From Brachynemurus nebulosus (lineage: Eukaryota > Arthropoda > Insecta > Neuroptera > Myrmeleontidae), in NCBI GenBank assembly GCA_035578155.1, contig JAPWDM010000008.1:4299347-4363346 (forward strand): a DNA stretch of 64,000 nucleotides. The letters are read 5' to 3'. Below, in pieces: positions 1 through 12,314 of the stretch (positions are counted from its first letter, which is position 1; each line of letters begins with the position of its first letter). The notes under the pieces were generated by a model that worked only from the letters and a program-made list of their open reading frames with translations, was not told the DNA's origin and ran no database searches. Both the position numbers and the translations under genes were made by a program.

Positions 1-505
1 ATTATCTATAGTCTATCATGCTACATTATCTGTTTTATCTATAGCCAAATCAGAGGCTAAATGATGCCAATATCCCGTTCAAAAACATCTAATGTGCATC
101 AAATTTCAAGAGAGCATCAGCAGCGCATCATGTAGTATTAGACGCATCAGAAAAGTCATGATGCTGCATCGATGCGGTAAAGTTTACAGTTTTGAAGTTA
201 CCCGTATTTTATATATATGTTGAAGAAATCAGAAATTATATAAAATCCCCATAATTATGTTCTAGGGCTTCTAAATCGGGTTTAAAATCCACTCCCGTCT
301 CGATCTGATGACCTTGTAGACCTTATATACAGTGCAATAGTCTACATTTTTGGTGAAAATTCGACTAAAACAATACAGAAATTACATCGACACGAATAGT
401 TTCAAATTTAACTAATGTTTAGGGTTCAAAAACCGTCTTTGTAGACGCTTAAGCTTCGAATAAAATCATACAAATGTTTTAATTAATGTTCTTATAACAT
501 TTTAG
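1..505 (+). other. 3' part of ZNF-1 intron
   Basis: No coding sequence is seen. Positions 360-505 closely match the 3' end of the ZNF-9 intron (58610-58738), including the stretch before the TTTTAG acceptor at 501-505. This is therefore the end of an intron whose exon 1 lies left of the window. Positions 90-180 hold imperfect GCATCA-type short repeats. Confidence 0.6.
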
Positions 506-1132
506 GAGTGGAACGAATCTTCGCCAGATTTAAAAAGTTTACATACGGAAATTAAAATTGAAGAAGATGAAGTAGATGAAGATCATTCGACAGATTTAAC
601 AAAACATAAAATTGAACGTGCTGGTAAAAAACGACATCAGTGTAATACATGTAATAAAACATTTACTTGGCCAAGTGAATTAAAAAAACATGAAATAATA
701 CACAGTGGTGAAAAACCATATCAGTGTGATATTTGTTCTAAAACTTTTAATCGAAAAGAAAGTTTAAAAACACATGAAAGAATTCACAGTGGTGAAAAAC
801 CGTACGAATGTAACATATGTTCTAAAACATTTACCAGTGCACAAAATCTAAAAATACATGAAAGAGTTCATAGTGGTGAGAAACCATACAAGTGTAATGT
901 ATGTTCTAAGACATTTACTAATTTAAATAATTTAAAAAGACATGAAAAAAATCACAGTGGTGAAAAACCATACAAGTGTAATATATGTACTAAAACATTT
1001 AATCGATTAGATCTATTAAAATCACATGAAATAATTCATAGTGATGAAAAACCATACGAATGTAACATATGTACTAAAAGTTTTACTACTTCACGTAATT
1101 TAAAAAAACATAAAAGAATTCATAGTGATTAA
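506..1132 (+). CDS. ZNF-1 exon 2: C2H2 zinc-finger protein, six fingers (5' partial)
   Basis: The exon begins directly after the acceptor AG at 504-505 and reads EWNESSPDLKSLHTEIKIEE, the same opening as the other exon 2 sequences, then six C2H2 fingers (C-x2-C-x12-H-x3-H) joined by HSGEKPY or HSDEKPY linkers. It stops with TAA at 1130-1132 just after the last linker begins. There is no in-frame ATG at the start because translation starts in exon 1, outside the window. The product should be a nuclear sequence-specific DNA-binding protein; no target can be read from the sequence. An IKIE motif in the N-terminal part fits the SUMO consensus. Its opening residues and intron end are most like ZNF-9. 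Six fingers is short for this cluster, so it may be a truncated member, although the frame is intact. Confidence 0.85.
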   Translation, partial: EWNESSPDLKSLHTEIKIEEDEVDEDHSTDLTKHKIERAGKKRHQCNTCNKTFTWPSELKKHEIIHSGEKPYQCDICSKTFNRKESLKTHERIHSGEKPYECNICSKTFTSAQNLKIHERVHSGEKPYKCNVCSKTFTNLNNLKRHEKNHSGEKPYKCNICTKTFNRLDLLKSHEIIHSDEKPYECNICTKSFTTSRNLKKHKRIHSD

Positions 1133-1926
1133 CTTTAAGCAGTTAAAATTTGATACACATCTAATTGACAACGATTTAATTTCCCTGGTGAGCGTTTACG
1201 AAACTAAAGTACGGCATATTTTCCGATATTGTATTTAATGATATTTCATTCAAGATTTTTCAGCGATTTCGTCGTTGGACATTTACAAGACCTGTTCGCC
1301 ATGGTGAACAGCGTGTATCGTTCCAAATTTCAGTAATGTAATATGTCAACACTTAAAATCTTATAATTGTACGCTTAGTTTATGTAAAAAAAATTTACAA
1401 AAAAAAAAATTGTTATTAGAACGCTCAGTTGCTACATTAGTTTCACGATTTGTCGCTAGGAAATCTTATCATTGCCGATAAAGTGATACTACAGCTGAAC
1501 TCTTTTTTGTGCGATTTTTTTATGCGGTTTTCAAAAAAAAAAAAATGGCCATAAAAATGCATAATTTGAATCAAAATCAAGAGACAGTAAGAAACTTAAG
1601 CATTTACTATAATAACTTTCTTTGATAAAAATACTTTTTAACGGCTTTTAAGCATTTATCAATACATTGCATAAGAACATAAGTTGTTGCATAATATAAT
1701 TTTGTTACAGGTGTATTTTTCAAAATTTTCATAATGTTATAAAATTGAAATAAAATGTTTCTACGTGTAAATTAATGCTTTATCTTGTTTATACATAGAA
1801 GCAACTTCTAAGGAAATTTCTAAGTTTTAAGCGTTTTGAGTTGTGTTTTTTCGATGAAACTTTTTTTATGCGGTCCCGATCAGCCGCATAAAAAAAGTTT
1901 TTTTTACAATCTGGATTGAACTATTA
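1133..1926. other. Intergenic, decayed repeats
   Basis: No gene is seen. Around 1500-1545 and 1858-1902 there are copies of a tract containing TTTATGCGG. The second forms a hairpin in which AAACTTTTTTTATGCGG faces its complement across a 10-base loop. This suggests remnants of short inverted-repeat elements. Confidence 0.4.
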
Positions 1927-2300
1927 GTCCAGTGAAATTAGCGCTGAAATCGGGAAATCGTGGTATATGGATGAAAATTGGAGGCAGTGTTCTTAGAGTC
2001 ACAAAACTGTAATTTGACGATTGTGAAGATATGTATTTTTCAATTTAAAAATAGAAAAATGAAATAGATGCCAACATTTACAATACCAGATCTACAATTT
2101 TTATTTGAAAAAATTTTCCATATCTCGCACATTTCGCGAGATAATTGGAAAATAAACTTTTTAGGGGTTGTTTCTACCCTTGTCCGGGATCAGAGCACTT
2201 TTTTCATAGGGAGAATTGTTCTTAGTGACTCTAAGAACATTCCCTCCAATTTTCATCCATATACCACGATTTCCCGATTTCAGCGCTAATTTCACTGGAC
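1927..2300. mobile_element. TA-flanked inverted-repeat MITE
   Basis: The two ends are inverted copies starting GTCCAGTGAAATTAGCGCTG. The match runs inward for roughly 75 bases with few differences (left arm 1927-2003, right arm 2225-2300). Both outer ends abut TA, as expected for a Tc1/mariner-type target. No transposase is encoded; the short reading frame at 2068-2289 runs through the right arm and looks fortuitous. Confidence 0.7.
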
Positions 2301-2737
2301 TATATCTTTTTATAGCTATTTATGATATTTTTTAATATATTTTTTTTGTGCGATTTTTTTTTATGCGTCCCCTATCCACCGCACAAAAGAAGGATCGACT
2401 GTATTTTTTTTTAAATTTACAACTGCTAAACAATTGGCAAGAACTAATTTACATGAAATATGCGAAAATCAATCAGAAGGGTCTTTTAGAGCCAACTTTG
2501 AAGAATGTTAGAACAACGTTGACAAAATAACGATCTAAAATAATTTCAGTTACCGTTTAAAATTTTAACTGTTTTTGTATTTATTGTAGTTTTAATAATA
2601 TTTGTAGTTAATTATAAAATTGAAATTCTGTGTATTTTTAACTTATTAAGAAATCAATAAAATTCATCTGTAAACTCAAACAATTATTAGTTATTATGTG
2701 GTATTTTCCTGTAAATCCAGTAACTAGCAATTATTAC

Positions 2738-3187
2738 CAGGGCCGGCTTTACCCTAAGTGGCGCCCTAGGCACCATGAAAAATGCCGTCCCTGGAAAAAA
2801 ATCACATCAACTTTTTACTAAAAAAAAAGATGATGAGCAAAACAAAAAAAAAATCGCCAAATTGCCACATTGTGTCCCAAATTTTGCCGCCCTAGACACT
2901 AGCTCCGCGCGCCTCTAATGTAAATCTAGCAGTGAAAACTATAGAAAGTATAGAGACTATTTTTTTTTTTAAGTGGAAATGGATGACAGATAAATTGTTG
3001 CCAATTATTTTTATAAATAATTGAAAAATAAGTTACAAAAGTTGACTTTAAGAAAGTTCGTATGAATAAAAATGTTTTTATTCTGAATAACAATTGAATC
3101 AAATGTTTTCAGTTTGAATAAATGCGCCCTTCCAAAAAGTGTGCCTTACGCAATTGCCTAATTTGCCTATAGGTAAATCCGGAACTG
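2738..3187. mobile_element. hAT-type non-autonomous element, 8-bp TSD
   Basis: The element begins CAGGGCCGGCTTTACC and ends with the imperfect complement (GGTAAATCCGGAACTG). It is flanked by an exact 8-bp direct repeat, ATTATTAC, at 2730-2737 and 3188-3195. The CAG ends and 8-bp TSD are hallmarks of hAT elements. It is 450 bp long with no coding capacity. Confidence 0.85.
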
Positions 3188-3526
3188 ATTATTACCCTTT
3201 CAGACCCTCGTGCGAATAGCCTACATAAATTTAAAAAAATGAGATTTTTTTATTTTTGCTTCGATCAATCGTTTGTGAATGTTTGTGACGCTATTATTTT
3301 CGTTTGTGACTAATTAGTTAATTAATTATTTAATTGTTAATTACGAGTGTGTGAATAGCCAACATTTTTTAAAATTTATTGCAATATTGACTTCCGGGCA
3401 CTTAATCGATCGAAAATCGTTTGCGAATTTCAAATATGCCATTAAAAATATTTGTGACAGCGTATTTTTAAAAAAAATAATATTGTAAATTTCTAGGGTT
3501 CACTTTTTTTGTTAGGATCTTTGATT

Positions 3527-4232
3527 ACCGGAAAGAAGTTGGCGCCGAAAGTTGGAAAATCTCTTTGTTTTTTATATGGCTAAATTGCTCCGAAATTGCT
3601 CCTTTAGAATCAGTAATTGCTCCACCTGAAACTTAATTATTTAATTAGTTATTTACAAACAAAGAAACTTTTTTGTTTCACTATTTCTATTATCAAAATT
3701 TTGTCAAATAATGCATTTTTAAATAATTGCTTTATATCGAAAAATTGCTCCCAATTTGCTCTATCTAATTTGAAAGTTAAATATTAATTTTTCTAAATAA
3801 TAATTTAAATAAATTAAAATAAAAAATATTTAGAATTAGGTTATGTATTATTAAAACATATAGGCAATCCAACATACTCTTTAAGTCGTTTGCATATATT
3901 TAAGGATAATTGAATTTTGACAGTTAAATAACATTATAAAAAATAAAATATTTTAATAATAATTCAAAAAAATTAATGCTTAGATTTTTAATTAAATAGA
4001 GCAATTTGGGAGCAATTTATTGACGTAAAGAAATTATATAAAAAAAGTATTATTTTGAGAGATTTTGATAACTTAAATAACGGAAAAAAAATTTTTTTCT
4101 TTATAAATAACTAATAAAATATTTAAGTTTCAGGTGGAGCAATTACTGATTTTAAAGGAGCAATTTGGGAGCAATTTAACCATATAAAAAACAAAAAGAT
4201 TTTTCAACTTTCGGCGCTAACTTCTTTCTGGT
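3527..4232. mobile_element. MULE-type MITE with long inverted repeats and 9-bp TSD
   Basis: An exact 9-bp direct repeat, TCTTTGATT, lies at 3518-3526 and 4233-4241. The inner ends start ACCGGAAAGAAGTT (left) and ACCAGAAAGAAGTT (right, read inward) and stay similar for about 130 bases. Both arms repeat words such as AATTGCTCC. Long terminal inverted repeats plus a 9-bp TSD is the Mutator-like pattern. The internal part is AT-rich with no gene. Confidence 0.75.
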
Positions 4233-4500
4233 TCTTTGATTTGTTTTTTCTTTTTCTTTTTTTGTAGCCTTATCTATTGTACTTATCACTTGGCAGTAAA
4301 AAGTCGGCATTTTCAAACAAAAAAATGTTGCCATATGGTTTGTTTAAAAGCGTTAATAATTTGAATCTTACATATACGAATAAGATACTACAGTCGGACT
4401 CATGAATTCTCAACACCATCTATTTTCAACTGATTTTACTTATGTATTTTCAAGTTCTTGGTCCCCATTTCTCACGCAACTCTTTAATACAAAAAAAAAA
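4233..4500. other. Intergenic before ZNF-2
   Basis: AT-rich sequence with no gene or clear repeat seen, apart from the TSD copy of the preceding element at its left edge. Confidence 0.4.
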
Positions 4501-4700
4501 AACTCACACTCTGTTGCGTAAGGTCTTTTCTGGCGAATGTCTCCAATTGTTTGGTGTGGGGTTTTTGGTAAACTTTAGTTGGCAACTCTGATTGGAATTT
4601 ACAATTTAACGTCGTTAACAAAAGTCAGAAAGTAAGTGAAGGAAGTCGTTATAGAGATCTTTTGTTTTTAAGGCATTGTATAATAAAATAGAAATCCGAA
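4501..4700 (+). promoter_or_regulatory. ZNF-2 promoter/5' leader, diverged copy of the shared block
   Basis: Words of the shared promoter block are recognisable (CTCTGTTGCGTAAGG and TCTGGCGAATG around 4510-4540) but more diverged than in ZNF-4 to ZNF-9. The leader just before the ATG (GAAATCCGAAATGGAGAA) resembles those of ZNF-8 and ZNF-9. Confidence 0.5.
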
Positions 4701-5057
4701 ATGGAGAAGTCGATCCATGAATGTTTTGAAATTAAAATAGAGAAAGATGAAGTGAATGAACCGGCCCATGAAATTGATCATACAAATAAAATTAAAGTGG
4801 AAAAAGATGAAATAATTAGACCGAACCATGAAAATTTCCAAACAGTTGAAATTAAAGTGGAGAAAAATGATGTGGATGAACCGGTCCATGAAATCGATTA
4901 TACATGTGAAATTAAAGTGGAGAAAGATGAAGTGGATGAAAACAATTTTCAGTTATCAGCAGAAACTAAAGTTTTTGAACCAATTAAATTATCACAAGAA
5001 AATAGTTTGACGGATAAAAAAGACCTTGCGGACTTACAAGAGCAAAATATAAAACTG
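4701..5057 (+). CDS. ZNF-2 exon 1: acidic N-terminal domain with 20-residue repeats
   Basis: The exon encodes 119 residues starting MEKSIHECFEIKIEKDEVNE and ending LADLQEQNIKL, followed by a GTAAGT donor at 5058. Residues 10-69 are three imperfect 20-residue repeats carrying IKIE or IKVE then an acidic run, followed by a partial fourth unit that leads into the conserved stretch (NNFxLSAETK, SQENSLTDK). It is rich in Glu, Asp and Lys, with no Cys/His module of the ZAD type. Exon 1 joins exon 2 in phase 0 (...NIKL + EWSEC...). I do not recognise this N-terminal domain from any named family. Each IKxE is a SUMO-consensus match. Confidence 0.8.
4728..4907 (+). repeat. 60-bp coding tandem repeat in ZNF-2 exon 1
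   Basis: Three 60-bp units encode EIKxEKDE...HEIDHT-like 20-mers. The same repeat is present in ZNF-9 exon 1 (57426-57605). ZNF-4 to ZNF-8 have a single unit, so copy number differs between paralogues. Confidence 0.8.
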
Positions 5058-5196
5058 GTAAGTAATAAACGTACTAGATTTGCATCTTGAAGGATACGAA
5101 TCCATTAAAGGGGCTTTTGTCTCTAAAGAGTTTTAACTTCGTACTTTTTTTATGCATTATGTAAATGTTTTGATTAATGTCGGTTTAATATTTTAG

Positions 5197-7014
5197 GAGT
5201 GGAGTGAATGTTTGATGGAATTAAACGATTTACATACAGAAATAAAAATTGACCAAGATGAAGTACATGAAGATCATTCGACAGATTTAACTAAACGTAA
5301 AACTGCAGGAGTTGACAAAAAACTATTTCAGTGTGATACATGTCATAAAACATTTACTTATCCAAGTGAATTCAATAGACATAAAATAATTCACAGTGGT
5401 GAAAAATTATATGAATGTGATGTGTGTTTTAAAAACTTTAATAATTCAACTTATTTAAAAGCACATAAAAGAATTCACAGTGATGAAAAACTATACGTGT
5501 GTGATGTTGATGTATGTTTTAAACGATTTAGAGATTTAAGTGTTTTAAAAAAACATAAAAGAATTCACAGTGATAAAAAACCATACAAGTGTAATGTGTG
5601 TTCGAAAACATTTAATCAATTAAGTAATTTAAAAAAACATGAAAGAATTCATAGTGGTGAGAAACCATACAAATGTAATATATGTACTAAAACATTTAGT
5701 GATTTAAGTTATTTAAAACAACATGAAAGAATTCACAGTGGTGAAAAACCATACATGTGTAATGTGTGTACTAAATCATTTACTCAGTTAGGTCATTTAA
5801 GAATACACGAAAGAATTCACAGTGGTGAAAAACCGTATCAGTGCAATATATGTAATAAAACATTTAAATACAAAGAAAGTTTAAAAATACATGAAAAAAT
5901 ACACAGTGATAAAAAGCCATATGAATGTGATGTGTGTTTTAAAAAATTTAATAATTTAAACAATTTTAAAATACATCAAACTGTTCACAGTGGTGAAAAA
6001 TCATACATGTGTGATGTGTGTGGTAAAATATTTAATCAGTCAAGTAATTTAAAACGACATGAAAGAATTCATACCGATGAAAAATCATACAAGTGTAATA
6101 TATGTACTAAAACATTTAATCAGTTAAGTTATTTAAAAACACATGAAAAAATTCACAGTGGTGAAAAATCATATGAATGTAACAAATGTACTAAAACATT
6201 TAGTGATTTAAATTATTTAAAAAAACATGAACGAATTCACAGTGATGAAAAATCATACAAGTGTAATGTGTGTTTTAAAATGTTTAAACATTTACATAAT
6301 TTAAAAACACATAAAAGAACTCACAGTGGTGAAAGACCATACAAATGTAATGTGTGTTCGAAAACATTTTCTCAGTTAGGTCATTTAAAGATGCATGAAC
6401 GGATTCACAGTGGTGAAAAACCATACAAGTGTAATATATGTTCGAAAACATTTACTCAGATAAGTTATTTGAAAGTACATAAGCGAATTCACAGTGGTGA
6501 AAAACCATACCAGTGTAATATATGTAATAAAACATTTACACGAAATGAAAATTTTCGTATGCATGAAAAAGTTCACAGTGGCGAAAAACCATACCGTTGT
6601 AATGTGTGTTCGAAAACATTTGCTCGCCCGGGTCAATTAAAAAGGCATGAAAAATTAATTCACAGTGATGAAACACCATACAAGTGTAATGTATGTTCGA
6701 AAATGTTTAAACAGTTATATGAATTAAAAACGCACGAAAGAATTCACAGTGATGAAAAACCGTATAAGTGTAATGTATGTGCAAAAACATTTACTAAGTC
6801 AAGTCATTTAAAAGTACATGAAAGTGCTCATAGTGGTGAAAAACCATACGAATGTAAAATATGTTCTAAAACATTTAATCGAAAATATGTTTTAGAAAGA
6901 CACGAAACAATACACAGTGGTGAAAGACCGTATAAATGTAATGTGTGTTCGAAAACATTTAATCAGTCAGGTAATTTAAAAACACACGAAAGAATTCACA
7001 GTGGTGAAAAATAA
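5197..7014 (+). CDS. ZNF-2 exon 2: 20-finger C2H2 protein
   Basis: The exon starts after the TTTTAG acceptor ending at 5196 and runs to TAA at 7012-7014, giving 605 residues and a spliced protein of about 724. It opens EWSECLMELNDLHTEIKIDQ, then has a basic stretch (KRKTAGVDKK), then 20 tandem C2H2 fingers almost to the stop. Linkers are mostly HSGEKPY or HSDEKPY. Finger 3 has four residues between its cysteines (CDVDVC) and finger 16 four between its histidines (HEKLIH); both spacings are tolerated in the family. With only a 139-bp intron, this is the most compact and least disturbed unit in the window. The product is a likely nuclear DNA-binding regulator. Confidence 0.9.
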   Translation, partial: EWSECLMELNDLHTEIKIDQDEVHEDHSTDLTKRKTAGVDKKLFQCDTCHKTFTYPSEFNRHKIIHSGEKLYECDVCFKNFNNSTYLKAHKRIHSDEKLYVCDVDVCFKRFRDLSVLKKHKRIHSDKKPYKCNVCSKTFNQLSNLKKHERIHSGEKPYKCNICTKTFSDLSYLKQHERIHSGEKPYMCNVCTKSFTQLGHLRIHERIHSGEKPYQCNICNKTFKYKESLKIHEKIHSDKKPYECDVCFKKFNNLNNFKIHQTVHSGEKSYMCDVCGKIFNQSSNLKRHERIHTDEKSYKCNICTKTFNQLSYLKTHEKIHSGEKSYECNKCTKTFSDLNYLKKHERIHSDEKSYKCNVCFKMFKHLHNLKTHKRTHSGERPYKCNVCSKTFSQLGHLKMHERIHSGEKPYKCNICSKTFTQISYLKVHKRIHSGEKPYQCNICNKTFTRNENFRMHEKVHSGEKPYRCNVCSKTFARPGQLKRHEKLIHSDETPYKCNVCSKMFKQLYELKTHERIHSDEKPYKCNVCAKTFTKSSHLKVHESAHSGEKPYECKICSKTFNRKYVLERHETIHSGERPYKCNVCSKTFNQSGNLKTHERIHSGEK

Positions 7015-7379
7015 TTGTGAGTGTGTTTAATAATACATGACCGAAGTGAAAACTAAAAATTTATATCGGAAGGTCGGCCTTGAAATAATAAAAATATTTA
7101 GTAAAATAGTATATTATTCAACGAGCTAGTAATAGCCATTGCAAGCGAGTAGAATACGATATTTTTTCTAGGAATTTTTTGAGATACCGTTCCATAATGG
7201 GGGCTTTTACGTTACTCTGTAAAATAAAATAAAAATACAAGAATTGCATAAACACGGACAACTTTTAAATTTAAATCATCTTTAGCGTTAAAATCCGTTC
7301 TTATGGACCGCCATCTTTACCAAATAAAATTTACAAATGTTTCAATTAATGTATAATTATGTAATTTGTAACATTTTAG
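7015..7379. other. Spacer between ZNF-2 and ZNF-3, ending in an intron-like 3' end
   Basis: No gene is seen. The last 130 bases resemble the 3' ends of the ZNF introns, including the word CTTATGGACCGCCATC and a TTTTAG acceptor ending at 7379. No promoter block or exon 1 is found, so only the 3' half of a unit was duplicated here. Confidence 0.55.
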
Positions 7380-8926
<1,547 letters not shown>

Positions 8927-10139
8927 TCAATGAACTACTAGAAATCAACTAATATCAGAAAAGTGTAGCCTCCTTGGAGCTCTTTGTAGGCCTGTCACAG
9001 CTTAGATGGTTCAGTCGTCCGCACACCTTGGTTCGGTTCGGACATGATCGTTGCAACAATGTAATACATGAATACGTAGCGCTTAGAGTACATACATATT
9101 ACACCAGACCCATTGTCGAGATTGTATGTATGATGTATGCGATGAATGATGGATATACGTATCATCTCCCTCCAGCTACCGAGCTCACACACACGAACAT
9201 GAACTATACCACACATACAGATACAAACTCTAAATATGTATATAACCATAGAAGCTCCTCCCATTTTTGTGACGTAAAATTTTGGCGACAAGCGGGATAC
9301 TAACTATTATACAGTAGTTTGGCTCCTTGGTCATGGTAGACGCCGTAGAGTTGGGCGATAGTAATCGATGTTTCAACTATCTATGTTTTTTTGAAGAAAC
9401 ATCGATGTTTTTGATCGATTGTTTTAAAAGTCGAAACATCGATAATCGATGGAATTTACTGAACCATCGACATCATCGAGCCGGAAATAAATTAAATTTT
9501 TGTTTCAGTAAATTTCATTATTAAAATCAATTATTTTTATTAGTTAAATAAAGAATAAATTGAAAATTTTGAATCATTGCTATTGTATATCTATTTTAGC
9601 CTCGTCACTACCAATGTACAATGTATTGTATATCAAATTTAGGTTATGTTTACCCTTTTAAAAAAACCATATGGAAAAATTTTTTTGTCTCAAAATGCCA
9701 GACTTTTTACTATTATTATGTGTACTACTTTTTACGTATATTTATATGTACAAAAAATGAAAAGTATCCGGTACGTAGTAATAAATTATTTTTATTAATA
9801 TAAAATCTTTATTATAAATATTTTTAAGTGTTTTGTTTATTATTCTAAATATTGATCGCGGTTGGCCTCTGTGGATGTTTTGTTTGGTTTCGGATGCCGA
9901 AGCCATGGGACTGAAAGTGTTAATACATATCTGTAGTGTATCTGAGTAGGGTACTTGATTGTGTTTAAAATTTGTGGTAAATGTTAAATAATTCTAATAC
10001 TAAGTTAATGTTTAGAATTTTAATTCTTTTATTCACACCTTTGTAAAATATTATAAATCTTGATATAATATTGGGTGTTTTTTGCTTTTATTTAAAATTC
10101 TTGGATTTATCAATAAATAATGAAAAACTAAAAATACCG
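8927..10139. other. Spacer with repeat fragments
   Basis: Two repeat stretches are visible. Positions 8935-9320 share segments, in inverted orientation, with 18960-19300 and contain many short TACATAT/CACACA words. Positions 9345-9480 are rich in ATCGAT words; together with 10400-10525 they may form the two ends of a hAT-like element (TAGAGTTGGGC at left, GCCCATCACTA at right). No 8-bp TSD could be confirmed. The 109-residue reading frame at 8974-9303 has no recognisable domain. Confidence 0.4.
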
Positions 10140-10320
10140 TTTTAAAATTATAATAAGAACTTACATGTTATATTATTTATACATTTATATTGCTTAATAA
10201 ATAATTTGAAGAAATTATTAACTTATTCTTACATATATAATAATATTATCCCATCTGACCCTTTCGAAAATTGATCCAAGAACTCATAACACCACAATGG
10301 CTGAATCAAAAAATACAAGA
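10140..10320 (+). repeat. Shared upstream spacer block, copy 1 of 7
   Basis: This conserved AT-rich block contains TATTATCCCATCTGACCC and AACTCATAACACCA. Related copies precede each later unit at about 18735-18915, 26396-26560, 35632-35780, 48965-49125, 56367-56530 and 60890-61035. It marks the left part of the duplicated unit. Confidence 0.75.
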
Positions 10321-10580
10321 AACTTTAAACTATATAACCGTTCTTAAAGTCTCTATAATAAAAGTTGGGTTAAGGTTAAAAAAGAAATATTGATTTTATT
10401 GTATCTCGAGATATTTTTTTAAAATCATTCGAATGAAAAATAATCGAATGATTTTATTATACCTCGTGATATTTTAATAATCGAATAATCGATTGTTTTT
10501 TATTCGATTATGCCCATCACTAATGCACTGTGTAAAATTTTTGCTAATGGAATACGGTCTAATTTTTCCAGTTTTTCTTT

Positions 10581-10655
10581 GAAATCAGAGTCCTCTGGTT
10601 TGTAACGGTGCACGTTCTGTTACGTTAGATTTTGTCTGGCGAATGAACTTGTACA
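10581..10655 (+). promoter_or_regulatory. ZNF-4 shared promoter block
   Basis: A block running from GAAATCAGAGTCCTCTGG through GTAACGGTGCACG to CTGGCGAATGAACTTGTA. It is strongly conserved upstream of ZNF-4 to ZNF-9 and the next unit, about 50-150 bp before exon 1, while flanking DNA is much less alike. It contains the inverted words GTAACG and CGTTAC. Core promoter or transcription start is inferred from position only. Confidence 0.65.
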
Positions 10656-10723
10656 TATGTGGTGTTGTTTGTACAAATGTACACTGCAGTTGACGACAGT
10701 TGAAATATATACTTGAAATTAAA

Positions 10724-10864
10724 ATGGAGGAAAATGAAGTAGATGAAAATAATTTTGAGTTATCAGCAGAAACTCAAATTTCTGAACCGACTAAATTATC
10801 ACAAAAAAGTAGTAACGCGGATAAAAAAGACCTCGCAGAGTTACAAGAGCAAAATATAAAATTG
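10724..10864 (+). CDS. ZNF-4 exon 1: acidic N-terminus
   Basis: From ATG 10724 the exon encodes MEENEVDENNFELSAETQIS through LAELQEQNIKL (47 residues), then a GTAAGT donor at 10865. The paralogous start (ATGACGACAG... in ZNF-6) is missing because the leader has lost that ATG and gained about 10 bases (ATATACTTGA-like) near 10708. The next in-frame ATG is therefore the best choice. The IKME motif just upstream would be only partly translated from this start. Confidence 0.65.
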
Positions 10865-11595
10865 GTAAGTAATAGACGTACTAGATTTGAATCATTAAGG
10901 ATGAGAGTCCATAAGGATGGATTTTAGCCGTAAGAAGTTTTTAATTTTGTATTTATTTATACGCAAAGTGTGAGTACTGCCAATAAAAAAATGCAGATTT
11001 AAAAAAAAAAACTTATTTTAGCAGTTTCGGGACTAAAATACATGATTTAGACTTTAGTCCTTCATAATAGGGAATAAATAGGGTGTCACTTTTAGTTCCA
11101 AGGGACTAAAAATACTTAGTACTACCTGATTAAAGTTATTTAAGTTAATACAGTGAAATTCGCATCGTAATCAATGTCCAGTGTATTCCGTCTTCCTCTA
11201 TAGTAAGCAAACGTTTTCTAAATAAAAAAATCAAAAATTTTAATATTTTCGAGGTTTCTGGTGCCGTTCTTAGACTGAATATTATCGGTAATTATACACT
11301 TTCACGGTCACCTGGTTTTTTGGCTATAAATAAAAAAAACACTATGCTCCGATTTGGATGATTTTTTTTTTAAATGTTCGTCATTACGGCGGATTAATGA
11401 TTAGTGTCACAGAAATAAACAAAAATGAATATTTTTGATAGTTTTATGGCTTTAAATGGGCAAAAATGTGAAGCTTTTAGGAATAGTCGTTCATAAATTT
11501 TTTTTTATTACTCATGCGGGAGAAGTACTAACTTGGCGCACACATTTCTGTACGCAAAATAGCTGTTTGCCCACTGTACTCTTCCCGCATACTTT

Positions 11596-11628
11596 TTTGC
11601 GTGTGGAAAGTAACTTTCCACACGCAAA
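11596..11628. repeat. Perfect 16-bp palindrome with 1-base centre
   Basis: TTTGCGTGTGGAAAGT and its exact complement are separated by one base. The words CACGCAAA recur just downstream, as in subterminal repeats of a transposon. Confidence 0.8.
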
Positions 11629-11861
11629 TTGACAATAAAACACGCAAAATTTAATCAAAACACGCAAAGCCATCTCTTAATTTTTCATTTAATAAATATT
11701 TCATAATTATTTCTATAGAAACCACCAACAAAGTAATTTAAACGATAATTAATTCAGAAAAAAAGACGAACACTTAAAAATATTATTTTAAAAAGTAATA
11801 AAAATGTCAAAATAGTGATAATAATAGAAAAAAGTATGTGAAATTCGTAATAAAAAATAGT

Positions 11862-12130
11862 ATGTGCAACTCGTGCGGGATTGTCGATTGCCCCACTCAA
11901 ACGAATGAACGCACGATCGTAGTGAGCAAACTTCGCTTTCGTGCGCAATCGACAATTTCCCGCACTTATTGCACAATATACTATTTTCTACTCCTACGAT
12001 TAAAAGTAAAATTTTGTGCACGGCTAACTATATGTAAAAAAGAGGCTTATTTCTCACGAATATGAGTTTGTTGCGCGAGCCCGCAGGGCGAGTGCAACAA
12101 TTCATATGAGTGAGAAATAAGCTTTTTCCA
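11862..12130. repeat. Two adjacent imperfect hairpins
   Basis: The first hairpin pairs TGCAACTCGTGCGGGATTGT (about 11864) with the complementary stretch near 11945-11975. The second pairs AGAGGCTTATTTCTCAC (about 12041) with GTGAGAAATAAGC near 12107. A segment between them (11995-12035) recurs inverted at 16263-16300. That puts related ends at both sides of the insertion block, suggesting a larger outer element. Confidence 0.55.
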
Positions 12131-12314
12131 CGTATTTTACACTATACTTTTTCTACAAGCACATTTTTTCTCGTAAAATTTAACATAAATAATTAAAATA
12201 AAATTTAAATAAGTAGTAAAAATTTTTTAAATTTATAATGTCAATGATAAGATGTTCAAATTTTTGCAAAAGCATACTTTGAAACTATGGAAACAATAAT
12301 AAATAATCAACTTA

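Noticed and set aside
6385..6636. Antisense frame on the - strand of ZNF-2 fingers
   Set aside because: A shadow of the repetitive finger sequence; similar frames appear opposite other finger exons.
5300..7014. Regular 84-nt repeats as a CRISPR-like array
   Set aside because: The period is the 28-codon C2H2 finger, in frame, with conserved Cys and His; the organism is eukaryotic.
8974..9303. 109-residue open frame as a gene
   Set aside because: No domain or splice context; it lies in a repeat whose relative at 18960-19300 does not keep the frame.
11754..12065. Overlapping 64-77-residue frames on both strands as genes
   Set aside because: They coincide with a hairpin repeat, which produces mirrored open frames; no homology or splice signals.
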